Shown one piece after another: positions 6,716-14,708 of a stretch of DNA of 34,952 nucleotides (positions are counted from its first letter, which is position 1; each line of letters starts with the position of its first letter). Below the pieces are notes generated by a model that was not told where the DNA came from, did not search any database, and worked only from the letters and a program-made list of their open reading frames with translations. The position numbers were made by a program, and so were the translations under genes. The stretch spans positions 1-34,952 of the forward strand of contig JALGSW010000025.1 of the NCBI GenBank assembly GCA_029821635.1. Direction: 5' to 3'. The stretch comes from Candidatus Zipacnadia bacterium (GTDB taxonomy: Bacteria > Armatimonadota > Zipacnadia > Zipacnadales > UBA5352).

Positions 6716-8692
6716 CTACCAGCCGCCGCCTCCACCACCACCGCCGCCCCCTCCACCGCCCCCGCCGCTCCCGGATGACGACGGCGAGCTGCTCAGCGTC
6801 GAGGACATGGTGTTCACCATGCTGAACAGCCCGTCGCTCATCGACTGAATCGAGCCGTAGACGCCGCCGTCCGTCCCTCCGCCGGAGAACGCCCCACCCG
6901 AGCCCGATGGGACGCTGAGCGGATGCGTGTAGGACGAGTCCGTGTAGTGCGTCGAGTGGAACCAGACGGGCCCGCGGATCTCCGCCTCGGGCAGGCTGCC
7001 GAACTCCGCCACCATCTCCCGCTCGATCCCGAACGCGACCGCGTAGGGCATGTAGCGATCGACGATCTCCTGCGCCCGCCCCCGGTCGCCGAACTTGCGC
7101 AGGTTCTCCAGGTAGCGCCTGAAGGCCGCCCAGCGCGCACGCTCCCGCGCCCCGAGCGTGGTCTTGCGCGGCATCGCCGGCGCAAACGCCCAGACGATCA
7201 CCGCGGACAATGCTGCCGCGCCCAGCACGTACTCCACGTTCTGCACGTGCAGCAGCCTTCCGGGGTTCACCCCCGCCGCGAGGCTCAGCATCGTGGCGCC
7301 CGGTAGCACGAAGCCCATCGTGAACTGTCCGCGCCCGAAGCCGAAGGTCACCAGCAGCAGCCCGCCCACCAGCGCGATGCCGCGCGCGATCCACTGCCCC
7401 GGCGAGCCGAAGATCGCGGAGTCGAGGAACAGTGCCGCGACCCCAAGCAGCGCGAGGAAGCCCAGGCCCACGTAGGTCCAGCGCGTGCTCGAGGGCGATC
7501 GGTCGAAGTAGCCGGCCTTCACAACGGCCGCATCGAGGTCCTCCTGGAGCTCCTGCGCCGTCTTGTAGAACTTGTCCGTGAGGTCGGAGAGGGGCGTCTT
7601 CTCGCCGACGCTGTGGAGATGCAGGTTCGTCACGGCCTTCTTCTCGAAGCGGTCGAGGCCGTCGTCGATCTCTCGGTTCAGCGTGAACTCAAGCGTGCGG
7701 GCCGTCGCGCCGAACAGACCCGAGCTGGTGCGCTGCTCGATCGTGATGTAGCCCTTCGCCGCCGCGCTGAGCACCGACGCGACGACCTCGCGCATCCCCG
7801 CGCGCTCGTCGATCAGTGTCCCGGCCATCGCCGGACCGATGTCGGACGGCGGCTCGGTGAGGAACTCGCTGAACTCCCCGACGTCCTCGTCGCGTCCGTG
7901 CATCATGAAGTGCACGCTCATCCCCGCGCCCACGAGGATCACCACGCCCAGCAGCACCAGCAGCCCCGCGCCACCGCGCCACCACCGGCTCCAGGAGGGG
8001 CTGCGCTCCACGTGGCCCGGCGGGAAACGCACGATCATCTCCATCGACTCGCCCGGCGGCACGCCGAACGCCTCGGCCCACGCGGTCCCGTCGCTCGCCA
8101 CTTCGGTGCGCGCCCTGCCGCCGAGCACGTCGAGGGAGGCGCTCACGTCGTCGCCGCTGATCCCGGCGGGCAGCCGCACCGTGGCCGTTGCGTGCATGAT
8201 CTCCGCCAGCCGGTCGGGGAAGAGCATCTTCCAGTGCAACTCGTCGTAGTGCTTTGCGAAGTCCAGGCCCCCGTGGACGCGGTACTTGAGCGTGAAGGTC
8301 TCGTGCTCGTTGCGGTAGGGCGCGGCGGTCACCTCGCGGCTGCGCCAGCGAACCGTGATCGTGTGCAGGCCGTGTTCGAGGCGGAAGTCGCCCACGTGGT
8401 CGACGCTGCCCTCGCGGTACCTGCGGCCGCCCTCCCACACCTCGATGTTGCTGATCCTGTCCACGTTCCTCAGTGGCAATTCGCGATAGCCGCCGTTCCA
8501 GACGCCATCGAAGACGTACGTCTGCACCTCAGTCACGTCGAAGGTGCCGTCGCGGTTGACCTGCACCTGGACGTCGATGCGCTCCCAGTAGAGGCTCCGC
8601 GCCTCCGCCGCGCTTCCGCCCAGCCAGCCGCCCGCGACCATCGCCACGGCCGCAAGCGTCGTCGCGATCCGCCTCGCCCGCGCATTCATCAT
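6716..8692 (-). CDS. DUF2207 domain membrane protein with polyglycine tail
   Basis: The protein has 658 residues. An N-terminal signal sequence (about 1-32, ending SAAEA) is followed by the DUF2207 beta-rich domain (LYWERIDVQVQVNRDGTFDVTEVQTYVFDG). A transmembrane segment lies near 255-280, a cytoplasmic-like middle follows, then three further hydrophobic segments (roughly 405-425, 432-452, 475-495). The C-terminus is serine-rich and then almost pure glycine, ending in GGW, as is typical of this family. The function of DUF2207 proteins is unknown. The start at 8692 overlaps the upstream stop (ATGATGA), implying translational coupling; the open frame extends a further 33 bases upstream but would then overlap the previous gene more deeply. 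Confidence 0.85.
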   Translation of the reverse strand: MMNARARRIATTLAAVAMVAGGWLGGSAAEARSLYWERIDVQVQVNRDGTFDVTEVQTYVFDGVWNGGYRELPLRNVDRISNIEVWEGGRRYREGSVDHVGDFRLEHGLHTITVRWRSREVTAAPYRNEHETFTLKYRVHGGLDFAKHYDELHWKMLFPDRLAEIMHATATVRLPAGISGDDVSASLDVLGGRARTEVASDGTAWAEAFGVPPGESMEMIVRFPPGHVERSPSWSRWWRGGAGLLVLLGVVILVGAGMSVHFMMHGRDEDVGEFSEFLTEPPSDIGPAMAGTLIDERAGMREVVASVLSAAAKGYITIEQRTSSGLFGATARTLEFTLNREIDDGLDRFEKKAVTNLHLHSVGEKTPLSDLTDKFYKTAQELQEDLDAAVVKAGYFDRSPSSTRWTYVGLGFLALLGVAALFLDSAIFGSPGQWIARGIALVGGLLLVTFGFGRGQFTMGFVLPGATMLSLAAGVNPGRLLHVQNVEYVLGAAALSAVIVWAFAPAMPRKTTLGARERARWAAFRRYLENLRKFGDRGRAQEIVDRYMPYAVAFGIEREMVAEFGSLPEAEIRGPVWFHSTHYTDSSYTHPLSVPSGSGGAFSGGGTDGGVYGSIQSMSDGLFSMVNTMSSTLSSSPSSSGSGGGGGGGGGGGGGGGW

Positions 8693-10725
8693 CGCTGTCG
8701 CACCTCGCCGACTATCCGCACACACTCGCCCTCCGGCCGCACGAACACCTCGTCATCCGCGGTCTCCAGCATTAGCCCGCCGCCGATGTCCGCGCGGTGC
8801 AGCACTTCTCCCGGCCGCAGCGGCAGCCGCACGCCCACCTCCGGCACGCCTGCAGGTAGCCGCAACTCGACCTCGACGGCGCGCTCCGTCGCGCTCATCG
8901 CCACGTCGATTGGCCCCCAGCGCGTCGGGATGCCCTCCGCGCTCAGTCCGTCTTCGATCCACCACGCCGGCGCCGCGGGCGCTACCAGCAGTATCTCCGA
9001 ATCACGCGGCTCATACGCCAGCGCCCAGCGCAGCATCTGCGGCGCGACCACCTGGCAGGGCACCACCTGTCCGGCGTGGTAGCGGCGCACGCCCGCCTCG
9101 TGCGGGACGATCGCCACCTGCTCGGGAGCCGCCAGCCACCCCGCCGCCTGGTGATGCGCGAGGTGCGCGTAGAGCAGGAGCTGGTAGCGGCCGATCTCGC
9201 CGGTCTGCAGCAGCGCCCGTGCGTAGTTGAGCACCGGCCAGTCGTCGAGGTGGTCCTCGAAGCGCGTCATCGCCAGTAGCTCGCCGCCGTGCGATGCGCG
9301 CCAGTCGAGCACGCGGCGCATCACGCGCTGGGGCAGCACGCCGGCCGAGACCATCTCCGCGAAGTAGCGGTAGTTGCAGTACGATGCATGCCGGTCCTGC
9401 GTCAGCCGCGCGATCGGCTCGGTCTGCGTCGGGCCGGGAGGCACGTAGACGCCCTCTTCGGTCTCCACGCTCGCGGACTCAATAGAGCCCAGCAGGTCGC
9501 GCCGGTGGGCGTCGGCCTCGGCCTCGATGCGCTCGGGCTCGTCCGCACCGCCGAGCCTGCGCAGGATCCGTGCCACGTCCATCAGCCCGCGGATCGTCCA
9601 CGCGTCGCCCGCGTAGTAGTACTCGCGCCACTGTTCGGCGCTGCCGTGGTAGTCCGCCTCCGGCAGCCCTGGGATCAACCCGCGCGCATTCGGCGGCGCG
9701 CCCTCATCGGCCAGCGCCTCGGCCCGCAGCCGCCGCAGCCGCTCCCACACGCGCCGCAACGCGTCCTCGTGCGCCCGCCACCACGCCTGATCGTCGGCAA
9801 GCGCCACGTAGTCGGCGCACAGCGACAGGATCTGCCCGTACTCGGAGAGCGCCGGGCCGTAGTAGACGAGGGTGCCATCGTCCGCCACGTAGGCGTCGAG
9901 GTAGCAGCCAATGACCTCCCCGGCCCGCGCGGACCGCCCCCACTCCAGCAGGCAGCGCCCGTGGTGGATGACCGTCGGCGGGAAGCCGTGGTCCTTGAGC
10001 CGATCGTAGGTGCCGATGCCGTAGCGCGGGAGGCAGCCGCGTAGCGTCAGGTCCGCGAGCCACAGCGAGTCCGCCGCGAGATCGTTCAGCAGCTCGTCGC
10101 CGCCGCTCAGCGTCATGCCGCGCCCGTGGAAGTCGCTCACGAGCCGCCACTGCGCGAGCACCGCGTCGGCGAATGCGCCCTCCGGGTCGTCGCGCTCCCC
10201 CGCGGGCGCGAGGTATTCGACGGCCGCGCCGACCTGTCTGCGCACCAGCAGGCCCGGCTCCCCATCCGGGCCGATGTCCGCGACCGCGATCTGCTCGCGA
10301 GCAGCCTGCTCGCGCTCCTCGACGCGCAGCATCGGCAGCGGCAGCCGGCGGTCGATCAGACCCCAGCGCCCGTGGCGCGCGAGGGATTCGGGCGGCATCT
10401 CCGCCAGCGGCCCCAGCAGGCCTTCGACGCTGCCGTCCGGCTGGATGATGAAGCGCTCGTCACGGCGGGGGTCGCCCACGAAGGCCACGTCCACTGCGCG
10501 CGGGAGCAGCCCCGCGATCGGCTCGTACGACGGCTCACCGCTCGCCAGCGCGCGCTCGGCCAGCACGTCGGCGTCGCTCGCCAGCAGCTCGTCGAGGAGC
10601 GCCGCGTCGAAGCCCTCCGCGTTGGCGTCCTCCAGCCACGGGCGCAGCGCCAGCTCGTCTCCATGGCGATCGCGGACGATCAGCCGCCCGTCCTCGTCAT
10701 ACGCAGCACGTCCCCGCTCGCCCAT
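8689..10725 (-). CDS. Six-hairpin glycosidase-like protein
   Basis: The protein has 678 residues. The central region (about 210-600) is helical with aromatic, acidic and histidine clusters: TVIHHGRCLLEWGRSARAGE, DDGTLVYYGPALSEYGQIL, and then GLIPGLPEADYHG..WREYYYAGDAWTIRGLMDVARIL. This layout resembles (alpha/alpha)6 glucoamylase-like or GH63-type hydrolases, where such D/E-Y-G segments line the active site. The N-terminal ~190 and C-terminal ~110 residues look beta-rich. No signal peptide is seen, so a cytoplasmic location is likely, unusual for a polysaccharide hydrolase. The start at 10725 overlaps the preceding stop by one base (TGATG). The assignment rests on pattern only, not on a recognised catalytic pair. 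Confidence 0.6.
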   Translation of the reverse strand: MGERGRAAYDEDGRLIVRDRHGDELALRPWLEDANAEGFDAALLDELLASDADVLAERALASGEPSYEPIAGLLPRAVDVAFVGDPRRDERFIIQPDGSVEGLLGPLAEMPPESLARHGRWGLIDRRLPLPMLRVEEREQAAREQIAVADIGPDGEPGLLVRRQVGAAVEYLAPAGERDDPEGAFADAVLAQWRLVSDFHGRGMTLSGGDELLNDLAADSLWLADLTLRGCLPRYGIGTYDRLKDHGFPPTVIHHGRCLLEWGRSARAGEVIGCYLDAYVADDGTLVYYGPALSEYGQILSLCADYVALADDQAWWRAHEDALRRVWERLRRLRAEALADEGAPPNARGLIPGLPEADYHGSAEQWREYYYAGDAWTIRGLMDVARILRRLGGADEPERIEAEADAHRRDLLGSIESASVETEEGVYVPPGPTQTEPIARLTQDRHASYCNYRYFAEMVSAGVLPQRVMRRVLDWRASHGGELLAMTRFEDHLDDWPVLNYARALLQTGEIGRYQLLLYAHLAHHQAAGWLAAPEQVAIVPHEAGVRRYHAGQVVPCQVVAPQMLRWALAYEPRDSEILLVAPAAPAWWIEDGLSAEGIPTRWGPIDVAMSATERAVEVELRLPAGVPEVGVRLPLRPGEVLHRADIGGGLMLETADDEVFVRPEGECVRIVGEVRQR

Positions 10726-11474
10726 CACTGCGTCACCTCCGCGTAGAACTCCGCGACCGCGCCCATTACGTCTTCGAGGTAGCGCACGTTCCGACCCACC
10801 AGCCCCTCGATGAACTCCGTCGCGCGCTCGACCGGCACCCGGGACTGCAGGCGCTCCGAATGAGCTGCCTCGAACGTATCCCGGCCGCGATCCCACTCGA
10901 CGATCGGCCGGAACTCGGCTGCAGCGCCCTCGGTCGCCTCGTAGACCGTCGAGACGCGCCGCCGGCCGCCTTCGCGCACCATCGTCAGCAGCAGGTCCAT
11001 GCGCGCGAGGTCCTCCTCCGCGGCGCCCACGCCCGGCCCGAGGAGCTGTGCGACGATCTCCGTATCGGTGTCGGCATGAAGGGTGGCGGCGATGCGCCCG
11101 CACTCCCCGAGCGCGAAGAACTCCGCGGCCTGCGCGCCCCACAGGTAGCCGAACCAGTGCCCCGCGCCGACTTCGTGGCACAGCCAGCAGGTCGGCTCAT
11201 CCGGCTCGCCGACTGCCGCCGGGTCGGTGACGGTGCGGACGCGCTCGCCCGGCGGCAGGAAGCTCAGCAGCACCGCGAGCAGCGTGCTCTTCCCGACGCC
11301 GCCGGGCCCGGCTGCGGTCAGGAACGACGCGCCCGCCGCGACGAAGCTCAGCATCAGTCCGGCGGTGGGCTCATCGAGGGTTCCGTCCTCGATCAGGTCC
11401 ACGACGCTGAGCATCCGCCCGCCGCGCTGGTTGAGGGAGTTGATCTCGCGCAGGTTGCTGGCCATCACGTCCAT
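10725..11474 (-). CDS. GspE/VirB11-like secretion ATPase domain protein (degenerate)
   Basis: The protein has 249 residues. Walker A is GPGGVGKST, embedded in FLTAAGPGGVGKSTLLAVLL, followed by PPGERVRTVTD, which matches the segment after Walker A in type II/IV secretion ATPases. AATLHADTDTEIVAQL matches the His-box region (aTlHA.s). The usual Walker B region (GEvRg.EA) reads GYLWGAQAAEFF, so the canonical acidic residue is absent. The N-terminal domain of the family is also missing. The ATG at 11474 is preceded by GGAGGT at six bases; the longer open frame upstream is repeat sequence. It heads a coupled four-gene cluster; no pilin, secretin or platform gene is next to it. Confidence 0.65.
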   Translation of the reverse strand: MDVMASNLREINSLNQRGGRMLSVVDLIEDGTLDEPTAGLMLSFVAAGASFLTAAGPGGVGKSTLLAVLLSFLPPGERVRTVTDPAAVGEPDEPTCWLCHEVGAGHWFGYLWGAQAAEFFALGECGRIAATLHADTDTEIVAQLLGPGVGAAEEDLARMDLLLTMVREGGRRRVSTVYEATEGAAAEFRPIVEWDRGRDTFEAAHSERLQSRVPVERATEFIEGLVGRNVRYLEDVMGAVAEFYAEVTQ

Positions 11475-11549
11475 CAGCGCACCTCCGGTCGGATGGTTTG
11501 CCGAGGGGGCTGCCGTGTCCTCCCTGCTGGCGCCACGGCAACGGCTCTG

Positions 11550-11568
11550 CACGGGCGGGACGCCCGTG
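11550..11568. repeat. Palindromic repeat CACGGGCG-GGA-CGCCCGTG
   Basis: An 8-bp perfect stem with a three-base loop lies in the 176-bp gap between the neuB stop and the start of the ATPase-like gene, both on the minus strand. It is followed by CCACG. The two strands translate as HGRDARAT and GTGVPPV. I recall these peptides as common false-gene fragments in Planctomycetota and Armatimonadota genomes, where the palindrome is dispersed in many copies. It could fold in the RNA after neuB, but no T-run follows. Confidence 0.75.
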
Positions 11569-11650
11569 CCACGCGAAGGCCTCCAGTACACAAGCGAGGC
11601 GGCCGTAACTCACCGGCCGCCTCGGATAGATCGCCTGGCACTCGCGCACG

Positions 11651-12724
11651 TCACTGCACCGGCGCGCCGCCCTCAAGGTCCTCCCACGTCACGAGCTGGT
11701 CCTCCTCGACCGCCCGAAGCGCCGTGCGTCCGAGCATCTTCTCCATCTCGGTGGGGGAGACGCCGGTGCCGGGGCGCTTCATGATCAGATGCGCCTCGGT
11801 GATGACCGTGCCCGCGGGGATGTCCACCGCCGCGATGATGCTGCGCCGTGCATACTTGCGCGCCGACTCCTCACAGGGCAGCACGGTGACGTCCGGCGTC
11901 CCCAGCGCGCACTCCACAATGCGGATGTTGTTCACCAGCGCCGCAAGCATCGCCGGGTCCACGGACAGCGTGTGATCGACGCCCTCCATCGAGGTGTCGA
12001 GCGTGAAGTGGATCTCGACGATCTTCGAGCCGAGGCTCACTGCTGCGGTGGGCACGGTGATGCACGGATCGGGGATCACGTGCGAGGACAGCCCGATGAC
12101 CACGTCCGGGAACTCCTCGATCAGCGCCGGGATGCGCAGCAGGTTCATGTCCTCCACGGGCGCCGGATAGGAGAGGATGCAGTGCAACAGCGCGAGCTGA
12201 GGGTTGCCGATCTCCCGGCAATGATCGACCGTCTCGTGCAGCTCTTCGAGGGTTGCGCCGCCGGTAGAGATGATCAGCGGCACGCCCTGCGCTGCCGAGG
12301 CATCGATCAGCGGCCAGTTGTTCAGGTCGGCCGAGGCGATCTTGTAGGCGGCCATTCCCATATCGGCCATCCACTGCACGGCCTCGAGGTCGAAGGGAGT
12401 GGTCAGCCACTCGATCTCCGCGCCGCGGGCGTACTCGAACAGCGCCTCGTACTCCTCGCGCCCGAAGTCATCGGACTTCTTGAAGTACGTGAACTGCGTC
12501 TCGTTGGTCGGCGGGTCCTCCCAGTAACGTGGCGCCCATCGCGTCGTCAACGTCTCGGTGCGGTAGGTCTGAAACTTGATCGCGTCCGCGCCGGCCGCCG
12601 CGGCCTCGTCGATCATCTGGCGGGCCATGTCCATGTTGCACTGGTGATTGACGCCCGCCTCCGCGATGATGTAGGCCGGAGCGTCGTCCCCTACCACACT
12701 GTCACCGATTTTTACGCTTCTCAC
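11651..12724 (-). CDS. neuB: N-acetylneuraminate/legionaminate synthase family protein (NeuB)
   Basis: The protein has 357 residues, typical for NeuB. The NeuB TIM barrel spans about 15-265: YIIAEAGVNHQCNMDMA, DAIKFQTY, KSDDFGREEYEALFEYA, EWLTTPFD, YKIASADLNNWPLI, LIISTGGATLEE, LLHCILSYPAP, VIGLSSH, and KIVEIHFTLDTSMEGVDH. A C-terminal SAF (antifreeze-like) domain covers about 290-350 (RRSIIAAVDIPAGTVITEAHLIMKRPGTG). The enzyme condenses phosphoenolpyruvate with an N-acylated hexosamine to make a nonulosonic acid; the exact sugar (sialic or legionaminic) cannot be told from sequence. The start overlaps the neuA stop by four bases, so the two are translationally coupled. Confidence 0.92.
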   Translation of the reverse strand: MRSVKIGDSVVGDDAPAYIIAEAGVNHQCNMDMARQMIDEAAAAGADAIKFQTYRTETLTTRWAPRYWEDPPTNETQFTYFKKSDDFGREEYEALFEYARGAEIEWLTTPFDLEAVQWMADMGMAAYKIASADLNNWPLIDASAAQGVPLIISTGGATLEELHETVDHCREIGNPQLALLHCILSYPAPVEDMNLLRIPALIEEFPDVVIGLSSHVIPDPCITVPTAAVSLGSKIVEIHFTLDTSMEGVDHTLSVDPAMLAALVNNIRIVECALGTPDVTVLPCEESARKYARRSIIAAVDIPAGTVITEAHLIMKRPGTGVSPTEMEKMLGRTALRAVEEDQLVTWEDLEGGAPVQ

Positions 12725-13407
12725 GAGCGGCCCTCCTCGTTGCGCAACTCCTCAATAACCAGTTCGGCCAGCTTCAGGTCAAGTTCAGTGTCGATATCAA
12801 GCGCCTCATCATCGGGCGCGACAACGTGCCCGATGTTTGTCCCGAGGCGGTTGCCGGGGGTGATGATCGATCGGCGGCTTGCGAAGACCACGCCAGTCTC
12901 GTAGTAGAGAGGCTCCAACTGCTGACGGTTGACCCGTTCGGGGAACATCGCCTGGTACTCGCCATCCAACTTCCGCCAGTACAGATGTCGGGTCTCGCGG
13001 AGCGTCAGCACCGAGTCGTAGCCGCCCTCCATCAGCGTGTCGACGGCGCTGTCCAGGGTTCCGGGGCGAAGCGTCGGATTCGTGGGCTGCACCGTCAGCA
13101 CGACGTCGATCGGCATTCCGTCCTGCTCCTCCAGCGTCGTCACCGCGTGGTAGATCACCGGGTCGAGTGTGACCAGGTCTCCCGCGAACTCCGCCGGCCG
13201 CATGAAGGGGACCTCCGCCCCCCACTCGCGCGCTACTTCCGCGATCCTCTCGTGGTCGGTCGAGACGATTGCGCGGTCCACTTTCCCCGCTTTCAGGCAC
13301 GCCTCAATCGCCCAGGCCACCAGGGGTTTCCCCCCGACTTCTCGAATGTTCTTCAGCGGGATCCCTTTGCTGCCGCCCCGCGCGGGTATGATCGCGATCG
13401 TGTGCAT
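12721..13407 (-). CDS. neuA: CMP-nonulosonate cytidylyltransferase (NeuA)
   Basis: The protein has 228 residues, the single-domain length for NeuA. The N-terminal nucleotide-binding signature is IIPARGGSKGIPLKNIREVGGKPL (residues 6-29), followed by IVSTDHERIAEVA, and then VVLTVQPTNPTLRP (about 105-118), which carries the CTP- and sugar-contacting residues. It activates the NeuB product with CTP for transfer to surface glycans. It is the first gene of a two-gene operon with neuB, driven by the promoter at 13487-13515. Sugar biosynthesis genes for the NeuB substrate are not in the window. Confidence 0.92.
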   Translation of the reverse strand: MHTIAIIPARGGSKGIPLKNIREVGGKPLVAWAIEACLKAGKVDRAIVSTDHERIAEVAREWGAEVPFMRPAEFAGDLVTLDPVIYHAVTTLEEQDGMPIDVVLTVQPTNPTLRPGTLDSAVDTLMEGGYDSVLTLRETRHLYWRKLDGEYQAMFPERVNRQQLEPLYYETGVVFASRRSIITPGNRLGTNIGHVVAPDDEALDIDTELDLKLAELVIEELRNEEGRS

Positions 13408-13486
13408 GGCAACTCCCAGGTCAGCGTCCCCCGCGCCATGGATTGTCCCTCAAGCCCCCAGGCGGACCCCCGCCCACCGCCCCGCA

Positions 13487-13515
13487 AGTATACTCTCGCG
13501 GCCCCGGTCGGTCAA
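13487..13515 (-). promoter_or_regulatory. Sigma70-type promoter of neuA-neuB
   Basis: On the minus strand TTGACC (13515-13510) is followed after exactly 17 bp by TATACT (13492-13487). Each box differs from consensus at one position. Transcription would begin near 13480, leaving about 70 bases of leader before the neuA ATG at 13407. Confidence 0.7.
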
Positions 13516-13673
13516 AGCCTCAGCAGAGCCGAAAGCCTCGCGATCGCGGTCCGTCACCATTGTGGCAGATCGGCCGACCCAAGTCGCGCCCCGGGCAAGG
13601 ACCCTCGATGCCTCACGGCGAATGGCCATGCAGTTGAGCAGGCCATCAGCGCCGGCGCATGGAGGCGAGCCCC

Positions 13674-14708
13674 ATGACCCGATCGATCCAGCGAATCGCG
13701 CGCACACTCATCTGCCAGCTTTTGGTCCTCGCGCCGGCGCTGGCGTGGGCGCAGGAGAACGGCGACGATCCGCCTCCGCCTCCGGTCCCGGCGGACGTGG
13801 CGGAGGCGGCCGGACGGTGGTGGGCTCGCCTGGGTAGCGCCGACTTCCAGGCGAACGCCATCGCCGCCCTCGCCAACATCGCCGCGATCGTCGTCATCAG
13901 CGGTATCGTCTACTTCGTCGCGCTCGCCGCCGTCGGTCGCGCCATCGATCGCATGGAGCGGCAGGCTGACACGGCCAGCCGCCGCAGCCGCGGCCAGCAG
14001 CGCCTTGTCACCGTCCTCGAACTTGTGCGCTCGATCATCCGCTGGGTCATCCTCATCACCGCCGGCATCTGGATCCTGGCATCAGCCGGCATGGACATCC
14101 GCCCCATCCTCGCCGGCGCCGGCGTCGTCGGCCTCGCCGTCGGCTTCGGCGCGCAGAACCTCGTTCGCGACATCGTCAGCGGCTTCTTCATCCTCCTCGA
14201 AGGCCAGTACGCCGTCGGCGACTACGTGCAAATCGGCGCGAGCTTCGGGATGGTCGAGAGTATCGGGATACGCGTCACCACGCTCAAGGACCTCGACAAC
14301 CAGCGGCATTTCATCCCCAACGGCATCGTCACCCTCGTCACCGTCTACGAGGAGCCCTTCATCAACTACGTGATCGAGGTCCCGCTCGCCGACTCGGGCC
14401 AGTGCGGGCCCGCCAATGATACTATTGGCCAACTCATCGAGCGACTGCAGGAGCAATACAGCCGCTACCTCGTCCACCACGAGGCGCCGCAGTCGGTATT
14501 GTGCGATGACGGAGCCCTTGTCCGCCTGCCGGTCGCGGTCTTCCCGACCCAGGACTGGCTCGCCAACGAGGAGATCCCCGCGAGCATCAAGGATGCACTC
14601 GCCGCCGAGGAGATCGCGTTGCGCGAGGGCCGCACCATCCGCGTCTACATGGACCTGAGCCGCATGCCCGAGTACCGCTACTCCGACGATGAGGGGGAAG
14701 TCGCGTGA
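13674..14708 (+). CDS. mscS: MscS family mechanosensitive channel
   Basis: The protein has 344 residues. A signal-like or first hydrophobic segment (about 5-25, ending ALAWAQ) leads to a proline-rich periplasmic stretch. Transmembrane segments follow near 65-90 and 118-140. The pore helix TM3 is GVVGLAVGFGAQNLVRDIVSGFFILLEG, with the alternating glycine/alanine pattern of MscS. The beta domain follows (YAVGDYVQIG, VESIGIRVTTLKDLDNQRHFIPNG). Such channels open under membrane tension to release solutes on osmotic downshock. The ATG at 13674 is preferred over 13659 because GGAGG lies eight bases before it. The stop overlaps the next gene's GTG start (GTGA). Confidence 0.9.
   Translation: MTRSIQRIARTLICQLLVLAPALAWAQENGDDPPPPPVPADVAEAAGRWWARLGSADFQANAIAALANIAAIVVISGIVYFVALAAVGRAIDRMERQADTASRRSRGQQRLVTVLELVRSIIRWVILITAGIWILASAGMDIRPILAGAGVVGLAVGFGAQNLVRDIVSGFFILLEGQYAVGDYVQIGASFGMVESIGIRVTTLKDLDNQRHFIPNGIVTLVTVYEEPFINYVIEVPLADSGQCGPANDTIGQLIERLQEQYSRYLVHHEAPQSVLCDDGALVRLPVAVFPTQDWLANEEIPASIKDALAAEEIALREGRTIRVYMDLSRMPEYRYSDDEGEVA

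Noticed and set aside
7613..9082. A 489-codon plus-strand open frame
   Set aside because: It is antisense to the DUF2207 and glycosidase-like genes and is histidine/arginine-rich without motifs.
11475..11591. An N-terminal extension of the ATPase-like protein
   Set aside because: The extra residues (GTGVPPV...) come from the dispersed palindrome at 11550-11568; the internal ATG at 11474 has GGAGGT six bases upstream.
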